Shown: positions 25,146 to 34,381, numbered from the stretch's first letter. The stretch is DNA of 64,000 bases from Mycolicibacterium grossiae (GCF_008329645.1 NZ_CP043474.1:1178001-1242000), one strand, 5' to 3'. Numbers and translations: made by a program. The notes: generated by a model not told the origin, from the letters alone.

Positions 25146-25961
25146 TCAGGGTTCGTCGCGCAGGACGTACCCGATGCCCCGCACGGTGTGGATCACGCGG
25201 GGCTGCCCCTCGCGCTCCAGCTTGCGGCGCAGGTAGCTGATGAACACGTCGGCGACGTTGGTGTCGACGTCGAAGTCGTAGCCCCAGACCAGCTCGAGCA
25301 GCCGCTGCCGGGAGAGCACCACCCCGGCGTTCTCGGCGAGGACGGCCAGCAGGTCGAATTCGCGCTTGGTCAGATCGGCGCGCTCACCGCCGACGAAGAC
25401 CAGCCGGCGTGCGGTGTCGATGGTCAGCGGCCCGACCGTCATGGTGTCCGACCCGGGATCGGAGTGCCCCGAGCGCCGCAGCAGCGCATGCAGCCGGGCG
25501 ACCAGCTCGCCGAGGTCGAAGGGCTTGGTGAGGTAGTCGTCCGCGCCGGCCTCCAGGCCGGCGATGCGGTCGTTGACGGTGTCGCGCGCCGAGAGCACGC
25601 AGATCGGGATGTCGTTGCCCAGCGCGCGCAGCGCCGTCACGACCGCGACGCCGTCGAGTTCGGGCATCTGCACGTCGAGCACCAGCGCGTCGTGCTTCTC
25701 GGTCGAGAGCAGCCGCAGCGCCTCCTTGCCGTTCGACGCCACGCGGACGTCGAACCCGGAGTGCCGCAGGCCGCGCGACACCGACGTCCGCACGTCGGGA
25801 TCGTCGTCGACCATCAGGACCATCCGGCCGGAGCCGTCCGCGTGATCGGACGGCTCCCTGCCGGTGTCGGTCCTCGTGTCGATGGCGGTGCCGGTGTCGA
25901 TGCCGGGATCGCTACCGGTGTCGTCCCCCCGCTGTGGAGGTGCCCCCTGCCGCAACGGCAC
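25146..25961 (-). CDS. PrrA-like OmpR-family response regulator
   Basis: A DNA-binding response regulator. The receiver domain has the acidic pair in MVDDDPDV, the phospho-acceptor Asp96 in [12 protein letters not shown] and the Lys in [17 protein letters not shown]. The winged-helix domain (about residues 170-270) ends in [16 protein letters not shown]. Counting from the GTG at 25961 gives 271 residues. The first ~45 are a low-complexity Asp/Thr/Gly stretch, so the real start may be an internal codon near the MVLMVDDD segment (25823). It lies 5 bp after the small haemophore-like gene and 5 bp before the kinase, so the three form one operon. Confidence 0.88.
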   Translation of the reverse strand: MPLRQGAPPQRGDDTGSDPGIDTGTAIDTRTDTGREPSDHADGSGRMVLMVDDDPDVRTSVSRGLRHSGFDVRVASNGKEALRLLSTEKHDALVLDVQMPELDGVAVVTALRALGNDIPICVLSARDTVNDRIAGLEAGADDYLTKPFDLGELVARLHALLRRSGHSDPGSDTMTVGPLTIDTARRLVFVGGERADLTKREFDLLAVLAENAGVVLSRQRLLELVWGYDFDVDTNVADVFISYLRRKLEREGQPRVIHTVRGIGYVLRDEP

Positions 25962-25966
25962 GGGGA

Positions 25967-26350
25967 CTACGGAATCGCGGGCGCCGGTGCCGAACCGCAG
26001 CGATCCTTCAGGTCGACCAGCGGCTGCCGGATACCGGTCAGCTCGGCCTTGGTCTGGGGGTTGGCGTTCAGGTAGTCGGTGACCTGGGTGCGCACCTCGT
26101 CGCGCGGCAGGCCCTCGAGGCTGGTGAAGAAGTAGTTCACGTCCGGGTGGGTGAACAGGTAGGCCGACGTCGACGCCGACACGCCCGAGGCGACGCCGGC
26201 CAGGTCGGCGGCGGTGCAGTTGGGCGGGTTCTGCGCCGGATCGTCCGCGAGCGCGGAGGGGATCGCACCGAACAGCGTCGCGCCGGCGATCGCGCCGGCG
26301 CCCAGCGCGCCAGCTACCGCACGTCGCCCAGCACGGGCCGAGAGCACCAT
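25967..26350 (-). CDS. Small exported haem-binding (MHB/haemophore) family protein
   Basis: A 127-residue secreted protein. The signal peptide spans about residues 1-37 and ends at a likely SALA|DDP site. The mature part has the all-helical pattern of Rv0203-type haemophores: [17 protein letters not shown], a [15 protein letters not shown] segment and a second Cys in LKDRCGS, probably disulphide-paired. ATG 26350 has AGGAG upstream at good spacing. The known Rv0203 protein carries haem to MmpL3/MmpL11; this one is a shorter paralog of the gene at 26532. It leads the response-regulator/kinase operon, so it may act in sensing as well as transport (inference). Confidence 0.75.
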   Translation of the reverse strand: MVLSARAGRRAVAGALGAGAIAGATLFGAIPSALADDPAQNPPNCTAADLAGVASGVSASTSAYLFTHPDVNYFFTSLEGLPRDEVRTQVTDYLNANPQTKAELTGIRQPLVDLKDRCGSAPAPAIP

Positions 26351-26382
26351 GGTCAAGCTCCTTCGTCGAATACCGAGACGCC

Positions 26383-26400
26383 GTAACCGCGGGCGGTTAC
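26383..26400. promoter_or_regulatory. Inverted repeat upstream of the haemophore/two-component operon
   Basis: GTAACCG at 26383-26389 and CGGTTAC at 26394-26400 are perfect complements around CGGG, 33-50 bp before the start at 26350. A regulator such as the encoded response regulator could bind here, though OmpR-family sites are more often direct repeats. Confidence 0.4.
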
Positions 26401-26531
26401 CGCCACCGAGAAGCTAAGCAGAATCCGGCACGACTTTCTCAGCTTGCCGTCAATCACCCGCTAGAAAGCGGGGAATCGCAGGTCACGAGTCCTCCCCCGG
26501 GGCCACGGCGCCGCGGCGGACCGGCCGTCGA

Positions 26532-27122
26532 TCAGCCCGCGGTGGTGGGCGCCGGGCCGGGAAGCGGGCCGGCGCCCTGCCGCGCGACGGCCGCAGGCGA
26601 CTGCAGCAGCGGCCCGGAGGTGCCCGGCACGCCGGCGTTCTGCGCGGCGGACGCCGTTCCTGGCAAAGCGGCCGGGGAGGTTCCCGCCAGCGCGCCACCG
26701 CCCTGCGACTGGGCGGCCTGGGCGAGGCCCATCAGCTGCGACGGCGAGATCGGCAGCTTGCACCGGCTGCCAAGCCCGACCAGCGGCGCCTGCAGCGCCT
26801 GCATGTCCTTGGCGACCTGCGGGTTGGCGTCGAAGTAGGTCTTCAGCGCGCCCAGTGACTGCGGACCCGCCTGCTGCTGGGAGATGGTGGTCAGCGCCGT
26901 GTTGGTCTCGGGGTGGGCATCCAGGTAGCTGGCCGTCGAGTTGGCCACCGAACCGATCGTCTTGGCGATCTCGCTGGCCGCGCACGGGTCCGCAGCCGCG
27001 GTGGCCGACGGCGCGCCGGGCCCGGCGGGCAGGGCGAGCGCGGCGACCGCGGCACCGCCCGCCGCGGTCACAGCGAACACGCCGAACAGGCCTCGGCGCG
27101 CACGCCCGGTGGTGCTGGCCAT
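26532..27122 (-). CDS. Exported haem-binding protein, Rv0203-like haemophore
   Basis: A 196-residue secreted protein. The signal peptide runs to about residue 43 (ATAA|ADPCAASE). The mature domain matches remembered Rv0203: DPCAASEIAKTIGSVANS, SYLDAHPETNTALTT and SRCKLPIS, with two Cys and the Tyr/His haem-side residues. Rv0203 (136 residues) scavenges haem and delivers it to MmpL3 and MmpL11. Here a 65-residue Ala/Gly/Pro-rich tail follows the domain. AGGAG precedes ATG 27122. Divergent from mmpL11 over 261 bp, which must hold both promoters. Confidence 0.85.
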   Translation of the reverse strand: MASTTGRARRGLFGVFAVTAAGGAAVAALALPAGPGAPSATAAADPCAASEIAKTIGSVANSTASYLDAHPETNTALTTISQQQAGPQSLGALKTYFDANPQVAKDMQALQAPLVGLGSRCKLPISPSQLMGLAQAAQSQGGGALAGTSPAALPGTASAAQNAGVPGTSGPLLQSPAAVARQGAGPLPGPAPTTAG

Positions 27123-27383
27123 CAGAACTCCTCTCGGGCCCGTCACCACCGTCTGGCAGGTCGAACCCATGTCGTCGGCGGCGTTGCGTGGTCCCGACCC
27201 GGGGCCGCCGCGGCCCATACTGCCATCCGGGGACGCCGCCCGCCCAATCCGTCCAGCAAATTCGCAGGTCGCGCCGTCCGGGCGCCGCCGCCGCGCGCGG
27301 GCCGGTCACCCTACCCGACGCTGCGGTACGCTCCTGACTACGAAACACCGGGGAGAAGGCCGAGGTTCGTCATCCAGCAGCTC

Positions 27384-30300
27384 ATGATGCGCTTCAGCGG
27401 CTCGCTGCGCAGATACCGCTGGGCGGTCTTCGCTGCCTGGCTGCTGCTGCTGGTGCCGTCGGTGTATCTGGCGCTCTCCCAGTCCGGCAACCTCACCGGC
27501 GGCGGTTTCGAGGTCGCGGGCTCGCAGTCGCTGAACGTCGAGTACCAGATCCAGGACCACTTCCCCGACCAGGGCGCCTCGCCGCTGGCGCTGGTGGCCG
27601 CGCCGCGCGCCGACGCGTCGTACGCCGACATGACGTCCGCGGTCGCCGAACTCGAGCGCATCGCCGCCACCGAGCCGCGCGTGAAGATCGTGCCCAACCC
27701 GCAGCAGCCACCGCCGCAGCCGGACCGGCCCTACGTCGTCACGCTGCAGACCGGCTTCGACAGCGGCAGCACCGACATCGCCAAGGAACTCCGCAAGGGC
27801 ATCGGCGTCGAGGGCGACCAGCCCGGTGAGTTCGCCGACGGCAAGGTCCGGCTGTACGTCATCGGCCAGGGCGCGCTGAGCGCCGCGGCCGGCGAGGCCA
27901 CCAAGCACGACGTCGCGCAGGCCGAGAAGTGGAACCTGCCGATCGTCATGATCGTGCTGCTCGCGGTGTTCGGCTCGCTGGCGGCCGCGGCGCTGCCGCT
28001 GCTGCTCGGCGTGTGCACGGTCGCCGTGACCATGGGGCTGGTCTTCCTGCTGTCGATGGTCACGTCGATGTCGATCTTCGTGACGTCGACGGTGTCGATG
28101 TTTGGCATCGCGCTGGCCGTCGACTACTCGCTGTTCATCCTCATGCGCTTCCGCGAGGAACTGCGCTCCGGGCGCGACCGCGAGCAGGCCGCCGACGCGG
28201 CGATGGGCACGTCGGGGCTTGCGGTATTGCTGTCCGGGTTGACCGTCATCGCGTCGATGACCGGCATCTACCTCATCAACACGCCGGTGCTGACGTCGAT
28301 GGCGACCGGCGCGATCCTCGCCGTCGCCATCGCGGTGCTGACGTCGACCACGCTCACCCCGGCCGTGCTGCGCACGTTCGGCAAGGCGGCCGCCAAACGG
28401 TCGACCTACCTGCACCTGTCGCGGCGGCCGGACACCACGCAGTCGCGGTTCTGGACGCGGTGGGTGACCTGGGTGATGCGCCGGCCGTGGATCTCGGCGA
28501 TCGCCGCAGCCACCTGCCTGCTGGTGCTGGCCGCACCGGCGTTCGCGATGACGCTGGGCAACAGCCTGCTGCGCCAGTTCGAGCCCACGCACGAGATTCG
28601 CGGCGGGGTGAGCGCGGCGGCCGAGGCGCTGGGTCCCGGCGCTCTGGGACCGCTCAAGGTGCTGGTGTCGTTCGACGACCGCACCGCCAACCAGTCGGAC
28701 AACGCGCCCGTCCTGGCCGCCGTCGAACGCCGCATCACCGAGGCGCCCAACGTCGCCACCGTGACGCCGCCGGTGTTCGGTGACGACAACCGCAGCGCGC
28801 TGATGTCGGTGGTCCTGTCCATCGACCCGGAGGACCCGGAGGCGCGCACCACCATCGACTGGCTGCGCGCGAACCTGCCCGCCGCGGCCGGGGACCGGGC
28901 GACCGTCGACGTCGGCGGCCCCACCGCGCTGCTGAAGGACTTCGACGACCGGGTGTCGGCTAGCCAGCCCCTGGTGTTCGTGTTCGTCGCGCTCATCGCG
29001 TTCGTCATGCTGCTGATCTCGATCCGGTCGGTGTTCCTCGCCTTCAAGGGCGTGCTCATGACGGTGCTGTCGGTCGCAGCGGCCTACGGCAGCCTGGTAA
29101 TCGTCTTCGAGTGGGGCTGGTTCGAGTCGCTGGGCTTCGAGCAACTCTCGTCGCTCGACAGCACCATTCCGCCGCTGGTGCTGGCGATGACGTTCGGGCT
29201 CTCGATGGACTACGAGATCTTCCTGCTGACCCGCATCCGGGAGCGCTTCGTCAAAACGCAGAACACCCGCGACGCCGTCGCCTACGGCGTGAGCACCAGC
29301 GCGCGGACCATCACCAGCGCCGCGCTGATCATGATCGCGGTGTTCGTCGGGTTCGCCTTCGCCGGCATGCCGCTGGTGGCGCAGCTCGGCGTCGCGTGCG
29401 CGGTGGCGATCGCGGTGGACGCCACCGTGGTGCGCCTGGTCCTGGTGCCCGCGCTGATGGCGATGTTCGCCGAGTGGAACTGGTGGCTGCCGCGCTGGTT
29501 GGACCGCATCCTGCCGTCGGTGGACTTCGAGAAGCCGCTGCCCAAGGTCGACGTCGGCGACCTCGTGATCATCCCCGAGGACATTTCCGAGCTGGGCCCG
29601 TCCGGCAGCGACATCCGGACCGTGGTGAAGTCGGCCGCCAAGCTGAAGAACCTGGCGCCGCAGACCATCACCGTCGCCGACCCGCTCGCCTTCAGCGGCT
29701 GCGGGCCGATGGTCGGCGGTCGGGTGCGTGGCGGGGACGAGCCGCTGGTGGTCGCTTCGGCGTCCGGCACGGCTACCGGCAAACAGGCCCGCGCGGCCAC
29801 CGGCGCGCAGGCCCGTACCGCCACCGGCGCTCAGACCGTCCGGCTGCCCGCGCGCGCGGGCGGGCGGTTCACCGCGCGCATCGGGTCCGGGGCCGCGACC
29901 GGGCGGCGGCCGGCGCCGGCCACGGTGCATCCCGTGACGATGTGGCGCGGCCGACTGGCCGTCGCGCTGGACGCGCTGCAGACCGCACGGGACGCCGAGA
30001 TCCGCGACGACGCCCCGGTCCTCGAGCGGCGCCGGCCGATGGAGACCACCAACGTGCTGCTGCCGACCGGTGACCGGCTGTCGATCCCCACCGGCGCCGA
30101 GACGCTGCGGCTCAAGGGCTACCTGCTGATGGCCAGGAACACCACGCGGGACTTCCGCGAGTTCGCCGATCTGGTCGAGTCGATGGAGACCCCGACCGCG
30201 GCGGAAGTGCTGGCCCGGATGGACCGGTACTACTCTGGTCAACGGTCGCGACGGCACCCGGTGGCCACGCAGCTGGTCCGGCGGCTCGCCGACCCGCAAC

Positions 30301-30419
30301 CGGCCGACCCGGACGTGGCCGGAGCGGACGGGCCCGACGAGGGTGCGGCGGCCGACTGGGAACGCGTGAAGGAGCGCTGCCTGTCCGTGGCAGTGGCGAT
30401 GCTGGAGGAGGCGAGGTGA
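27384..30419 (+). CDS. mmpL11: MmpL11, RND-family lipid transporter
   Basis: A 1011-residue inner-membrane RND transporter that exports mycolate-containing wax esters and long-chain triacylglycerols, and is implicated in haem uptake. The proton-relay pairs are D247/Y248 (ALAVDYSLF) and D609/Y610 (LSMDYEIF). The N-terminus MMRFSGSLRRYRWAVF and the C-terminus RCLSVAVAMLEEAR match MmpL11. ATG 27384 or 27387 is the start; the longer frame upstream is not coding. In the C-terminal cytoplasmic region a low-complexity segment (near ATGAQARTATGAQT) replaces what is ordinary sequence in M. tuberculosis. Its stop overlaps the next gene (GTGA). Confidence 0.97.
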   Translation: MMRFSGSLRRYRWAVFAAWLLLLVPSVYLALSQSGNLTGGGFEVAGSQSLNVEYQIQDHFPDQGASPLALVAAPRADASYADMTSAVAELERIAATEPRVKIVPNPQQPPPQPDRPYVVTLQTGFDSGSTDIAKELRKGIGVEGDQPGEFADGKVRLYVIGQGALSAAAGEATKHDVAQAEKWNLPIVMIVLLAVFGSLAAAALPLLLGVCTVAVTMGLVFLLSMVTSMSIFVTSTVSMFGIALAVDYSLFILMRFREELRSGRDREQAADAAMGTSGLAVLLSGLTVIASMTGIYLINTPVLTSMATGAILAVAIAVLTSTTLTPAVLRTFGKAAAKRSTYLHLSRRPDTTQSRFWTRWVTWVMRRPWISAIAAATCLLVLAAPAFAMTLGNSLLRQFEPTHEIRGGVSAAAEALGPGALGPLKVLVSFDDRTANQSDNAPVLAAVERRITEAPNVATVTPPVFGDDNRSALMSVVLSIDPEDPEARTTIDWLRANLPAAAGDRATVDVGGPTALLKDFDDRVSASQPLVFVFVALIAFVMLLISIRSVFLAFKGVLMTVLSVAAAYGSLVIVFEWGWFESLGFEQLSSLDSTIPPLVLAMTFGLSMDYEIFLLTRIRERFVKTQNTRDAVAYGVSTSARTITSAALIMIAVFVGFAFAGMPLVAQLGVACAVAIAVDATVVRLVLVPALMAMFAEWNWWLPRWLDRILPSVDFEKPLPKVDVGDLVIIPEDISELGPSGSDIRTVVKSAAKLKNLAPQTITVADPLAFSGCGPMVGGRVRGGDEPLVVASASGTATGKQARAATGAQARTATGAQTVRLPARAGGRFTARIGSGAATGRRPAPATVHPVTMWRGRLAVALDALQTARDAEIRDDAPVLERRRPMETTNVLLPTGDRLSIPTGAETLRLKGYLLMARNTTRDFREFADLVESMETPTAAEVLARMDRYYSGQRSRRHPVATQLVRRLADPQPADPDVAGADGPDEGAAADWERVKERCLSVAVAMLEEAR

Positions 30420-30943
30420 CGTTGTCCGCAGACACGCGGGACACGCGCAACGACTCTCCCGCCGCGCGTCCGCGGGCCGCCCGCCAGGCCCCCGAAGCGC
30501 GCCAGGCCCCCGAGGAACGGCCCGTCGAGTTCTGGCCCACGTCGTCGATCCGCGCCGCGCTGGAGAACGACGACCTCACCACGTGGCAGCGCATCGTCGT
30601 CGCCATCAAGCGCGACCCCTTCGGCCGGACCGCCCGGCAGGTCGAGGAGGTGCTGGAGACCGCGCCGCCCTACGGGGTGTCCAAGGCGCTGTCCGAGGTG
30701 CTGGTGCGCACCCGCGCGCATCTCGAGGCCAACGAGTGCGCGGAGGTCGCCCGCCACGTGCGGCTGCTGCTCGAGCGCTCGGGCCTGGGTCAGCAGGAGT
30801 TCGCGTCGCGCATCGGGTTGTCCGCCGAGGTGTTCGCGACGTACCTCGAGGGCAGGGACTGCCCGGCCGCGTCGATGATGATCCGGATGCGACGTCTCTC
30901 GGACCGCTTCGCGAAGATCCACGACGAGCGCTCCCCGCGCTGA
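30416..30943 (+). CDS. Rv0201c-like conserved protein with helix-turn-helix-like C-terminus
   Basis: A 175-residue protein coupled to mmpL11 by a GTGA overlap. The first ~45 residues are disordered (a repeated QAPEARQAPE unit). Residues 50-105 resemble a helical domain (FGRTARQVEEVLETAP), and 110-165 look like an XRE-type HTH (RSGLGQQEFASRIGLSAEVFATYLEG). Position matches Rv0201c. Whether it binds DNA is not established. Confidence 0.75.
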   Translation: MTLSADTRDTRNDSPAARPRAARQAPEARQAPEERPVEFWPTSSIRAALENDDLTTWQRIVVAIKRDPFGRTARQVEEVLETAPPYGVSKALSEVLVRTRAHLEANECAEVARHVRLLLERSGLGQQEFASRIGLSAEVFATYLEGRDCPAASMMIRMRRLSDRFAKIHDERSPR

Positions 30944-30950
30944 GTCCTTC

Positions 30951-30973
30951 TTCGCGGGGCCCTTCCCCGCGAA
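30951..30973. terminator. Bidirectional hairpin between convergent genes
   Basis: TTCGCGGGG at 30951-30959 pairs perfectly with CCCCGCGAA at 30965-30973 around CCCTT. It fits exactly between the two convergent stop codons and touches the TAG of the minus-strand gene at 30974. Confidence 0.75.
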
Positions 30974-31675
30974 CTAGCGGGCGTTGATCGGCGTCACGTC
31001 GACCACCCGCCAGGAGCCGGAGTCCTTCGACAGCGTGATGCGCAGCGCGTACACCGCCACGTCCGGCGGCTTGTTGGGCGCGTTCTGCGTCCCCCGCAGC
31101 ACCACCGCGACGCTCGCCACGCTCGGCCCGATCGCCTCGACGCCCGCCGAAATGGTGGCGGCCTGGCCGGAGATGTTCTTGCTCGTCAATTCCCTTGCGA
31201 CGGCGCTGAATTCGTCGCGGTAGGCCTGGGCGCGCTCCGGTGTCATCAGCCCGGTCGCGCGGTCGATCGACGCGTTGGGATCCTGCGGGGTGAACGTCGC
31301 CGACGCCTCCGCGACGCTGCTCGCCACGCCCACCACCTCGTCGACGTCGGCGTTCAGTGTCCGGTCGGGCACCGTCCACTGGGTGTAGCCGACGACCACG
31401 GCGGCCGCCAGCGCGGCCGTGGCGAGTCCGACGATGGCCAGCCGCAGCCCGGGCCCGTCGTCGTCGGTGCCGACGGTGACGCCGTCGCGGCGGTACAGGA
31501 CGAAGTCGACCACCATGCCCTGCACGATCAGCAGGCACAGCACCGAGCACGCCGACACCCACCACACCGGCCACGCCAGCGCGGCGCCGATGACGACGAG
31601 CGCGCCGATCGCCGCCAGCGGCGCGAGGACGTCGAACAGCGCGACGCGCAGGCGGTTTCGCATCGAGCCCCTCAT
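30974..31675 (-). CDS. Mce-associated-like membrane protein (Rv0200-like)
   Basis: A 233-residue protein with three N-terminal hydrophobic helices (VLAPLAAIGALVVIGAALAW, then CSVLCLLIVQGMVVDFVLY, then the segment after GLRLAIVG) and an extracytoplasmic C-terminal domain (SATFTPQDPNASIDRATG to WRVVDVTPINAR) of the nuclear-transport-factor-2-like Mas type. Its ATG overlaps the preceding stop as ATGA. In M. tuberculosis the equivalent gene is Rv0200, next to zmp1. Mas proteins stabilise Mce lipid importers; no mce genes are adjacent, so the partner is unclear. Confidence 0.75.
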   Translation of the reverse strand: MRGSMRNRLRVALFDVLAPLAAIGALVVIGAALAWPVWWVSACSVLCLLIVQGMVVDFVLYRRDGVTVGTDDDGPGLRLAIVGLATAALAAAVVVGYTQWTVPDRTLNADVDEVVGVASSVAEASATFTPQDPNASIDRATGLMTPERAQAYRDEFSAVARELTSKNISGQAATISAGVEAIGPSVASVAVVLRGTQNAPNKPPDVAVYALRITLSKDSGSWRVVDVTPINAR

Positions 31676-32268
31676 CGCAGCGTCTCCAGCCGGGAGATCA
31701 GCAGCTTGCCGTCCACGTCGGAGACGCCGAGCCGCAGATTCCAGCGCATGGTCTGCGGCTGGGCGCCGCCGGCGTTCTGGCTCACCGAAGTGGCGACCAC
31801 CAGAACGGTGTCGGTTCGCGACGCGACGGTGGACAGCTCGGGCTGGTCGGGCGCCGGCTTCTGCCCCGGCAGGTCGTGGTGCAGCGTCTCGATGGACACC
31901 GATTCGACCTGCCCCGTGGTCCGCGACTGCAGCTTGGCGACCAGCTGCCGGAACGGTTCGACGGTCGCCTCGAAGTCGGCGTTGAGCTGGCCGACGGTGC
32001 CGTCGTGCAGCGTCCGCAGGTTGTCGGCGATGGTGTCGGCGTTCATGTTGACCAGCACCCCCGTCCAATCGGCGGCCGTCTGCAGCACCTCGGTCTGGTA
32101 GGTGCGCTCGGCGATTTCGTCGCGGTGCTGCGACCACACCAGGGAGCCGAGCACCACCGCGGCCACCGCCAGGACGCCCAGCACCGCCGAGGCGACGCCG
32201 TAGCGGCTCAGCACGCCGCCCCCGGCACCGCCGTCGTCGCCGGGCCGGTCGGGTTCCTCGTCGGGCAT
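31672..32268 (-). CDS. Mce-associated-like membrane protein (Rv0199-like)
   Basis: A 198-residue single-pass protein: an acidic/Gly-rich cytoplasmic N-terminus, one helix at about residues 24-46 (ASAVLGVLAVAAVVLGSLVW) and an extracytoplasmic Mas-like domain (TYQTEVLQTAADWTGVLVNM to GKLLISRLETLR). It is the first gene of a two-gene operon with the Rv0200-like protein and is divergent from zmp1 over 67 bp, matching Rv0199-Rv0200-zmp1. Confidence 0.75.
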   Translation of the reverse strand: MPDEEPDRPGDDGGAGGGVLSRYGVASAVLGVLAVAAVVLGSLVWSQHRDEIAERTYQTEVLQTAADWTGVLVNMNADTIADNLRTLHDGTVGQLNADFEATVEPFRQLVAKLQSRTTGQVESVSIETLHHDLPGQKPAPDQPELSTVASRTDTVLVVATSVSQNAGGAQPQTMRWNLRLGVSDVDGKLLISRLETLR

Positions 32269-32335
32269 GGGCGAGAGGCTACCCGCCTGAGCAGCGGGGA
32301 CTGACCGCGCCGTGGGCTTCTGGAAGGATGACGGG

Positions 32336-34327
32336 GTGACTCTCGACGCCCTCAGATCCGGTATCGACCTCTCCTACGTCGACGATGCCGCGCGACCCCA
32401 GGACGACCTGTTCGGCCATGTCAACGGACGCTGGCTGACCGAGTACGAGATGCCCGCCGACCGGGCCACCGACGGTGCCTTCCGGTTGCTGGCCGACCGC
32501 GCCGAGGAGCAGGTGCGGGCCCTGATCGACGAGGCCGCGGCGAGCGGCGGTGCCGCGGGCACCGACGAGCAGCGCGTGGGCGACCTCTTCGCCAGCTTCA
32601 TGGACTCCGACGCCGTCGAGCGCGCCGGCGCGACACCGCTGCTCGACGAGCTGGCGGCCGTGGAACTCGCCGTCGACCACGACGCGCTGGCCACCGTGCT
32701 CGGCGCCTTCCAGCGCACCGGGATCGGTGGCGGCGTCGGCGTGTACGTCGACACCGACTCCAAGGACTCGACCCGCTACCTGCTGCACTTCTCGCAGTCC
32801 GGGTTGGGCCTGCCCGACGAGTCGTACTACCGCGACCCGCAGCACGCCGAGATTCTCGCCGCCTACCCCGGCCACATCGCCCGCATGTTCGGGCTGGTGT
32901 TCGGCGCCGAGCCGCAGCCGGGCGAGTGGCAGGCGACCGCCGAGCGCATCGTATCCATGGAGACCGAGCTGGCCGCCGCGCACTGGGACGTCGTCAAGCG
33001 CCGCGACGCGGACCTGACCTACAACCTGCGCCGCTTCGACGACCTCGCGTCCGAGGCGCCCGGTTTCGACTGGGCCTCCTGGGTGACCGCGCTGGGCACG
33101 ACGCCGGAACGGGTGGCCGAGGTCGTCGTGCGCCAGCCCGACTACCTCACCGCGTTCGCCGCGCTGTGGGCCGGCCGGGACGTCGACGACTGGAAGCTGT
33201 GGCTGCGCTGGCGTGCCATCAACGGCCGGGCGGCGATCCTCGGCGACGCCGTCGTGGCGGAGAACTTCGACTTCTACGGCCGCACCCTCAGCGGCACCGA
33301 GCAGATCCGGGACCGCTGGAAGCGCGGCGTCTCCCTGGTCGAGGGGCTGATGGGCGACGCCGTCGGCAAGCTGTACGTCGAGCGGCACTTCCCGCCGAAT
33401 GCCAAGGCGCGCATGGACGAGCTGGTGGCCAACCTGCGGGAGGCCTACCGGGTCAGCATCGACGACCTCGCGTGGATGACCCCCGAGACCCGGCAGCGCG
33501 CCCTGGAGAAGCTCGACAAGTTCACCCCGAAGATCGGCTACCCGGCACGCTGGCGGGACTACTCGGCGCTGGTGATCGACCGCGCCGACCTGTACGGCAA
33601 CTACGTCCGCGGCCACGAGGTCGAGACCGACCGGGAGCTGGCGAAGCTGGGCGGCCCGGTGGACCGCGACGAGTGGTTCATGACGCCGCAGACCGTCAAC
33701 GCCTACTACAACCCGGGGATGAACGAAATCGTCTTCCCCGCCGCGATCCTGCAGCCGCCGTTCTTCGACGCCGACGCCGACGACGCCGCCAACTACGGCG
33801 GGATCGGCGCCGTCATCGGCCACGAGATTGGGCACGGCTTCGACGACCAGGGCGCCAAGTACGACGGCGACGGCAACCTCGTCGACTGGTGGACCGACGC
33901 CGACCGCGCCGAATTCGGCGTGCGCACCAAGGCGCTCATCGAGCAGTACGAGGCGTTCGTGCCGCGTCAGCTCGAGGGCGGCCAGCACGTCAACGGCGCG
34001 TTCACCGTCGGGGAGAACATCGGCGACCTCGGCGGCCTGTCCATCGCCCTGCTGGCCTACGAGCTGTCCCTGGGCGGCCGGCCGGCACCGGAGATCGACG
34101 GACTGACCGGCGTGCAGCGCGTGTTCTACGGGTGGGCGCAGGTGTGGCGCACCAAGTCCCGCGACGCGGAGGCGATCCGCCGCCTCGCGATCGATCCGCA
34201 CTCGCCGCCGGAGTTCCGCTGCAACGGCGTCATCCGCAACATCGATGCGTTCTACGACGCCTTCGGCGTGACCCGGGACGACGCGCTCTACCTCGAGCCC
34301 GACGCCCGCGTCCACATCTGGAACTGA
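32336..34327 (+). CDS. zmp1: M13-family zinc metalloprotease Zmp1
   Basis: A 663-residue neprilysin-like endopeptidase, the same length as M. tuberculosis Zmp1 (Rv0198c), which is secreted or surface-located without a classical signal and dampens inflammasome activation. The zinc site is HEIGH (about residues 496-500) with the third ligand in GENIGDLGGL; NAYYNP and the C-terminal CNGVIRN and RVHIWN are conserved. The GTG at 32336 gives MTLDALRSGIDLS, aligned with the known start; the TTG-like extension to 32312 is unlikely. Confidence 0.97.
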   Translation: MTLDALRSGIDLSYVDDAARPQDDLFGHVNGRWLTEYEMPADRATDGAFRLLADRAEEQVRALIDEAAASGGAAGTDEQRVGDLFASFMDSDAVERAGATPLLDELAAVELAVDHDALATVLGAFQRTGIGGGVGVYVDTDSKDSTRYLLHFSQSGLGLPDESYYRDPQHAEILAAYPGHIARMFGLVFGAEPQPGEWQATAERIVSMETELAAAHWDVVKRRDADLTYNLRRFDDLASEAPGFDWASWVTALGTTPERVAEVVVRQPDYLTAFAALWAGRDVDDWKLWLRWRAINGRAAILGDAVVAENFDFYGRTLSGTEQIRDRWKRGVSLVEGLMGDAVGKLYVERHFPPNAKARMDELVANLREAYRVSIDDLAWMTPETRQRALEKLDKFTPKIGYPARWRDYSALVIDRADLYGNYVRGHEVETDRELAKLGGPVDRDEWFMTPQTVNAYYNPGMNEIVFPAAILQPPFFDADADDAANYGGIGAVIGHEIGHGFDDQGAKYDGDGNLVDWWTDADRAEFGVRTKALIEQYEAFVPRQLEGGQHVNGAFTVGENIGDLGGLSIALLAYELSLGGRPAPEIDGLTGVQRVFYGWAQVWRTKSRDAEAIRRLAIDPHSPPEFRCNGVIRNIDAFYDAFGVTRDDALYLEPDARVHIWN

Positions 34328-34355
34328 CGCCGCTGGGACTGACGCCGAACTGGCG

Positions 34356-34381
34356 GCCGCCCGCCGACGTTCGTGGGCGGC
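34356..34381. terminator. Hairpin between zmp1 and convergent TetR gene
   Basis: GCCGCCC at 34356-34362 pairs with GGGCGGC at 34375-34381, with further near-complementary flanks (GCGG/CCG). It lies in the 59-bp gap between the stops. Confidence 0.5.

Noticed and set aside
27306..30299. A 997-residue minus-strand open frame
   Set aside because: It is the shadow of mmpL11, with the same composition bias and no motif.
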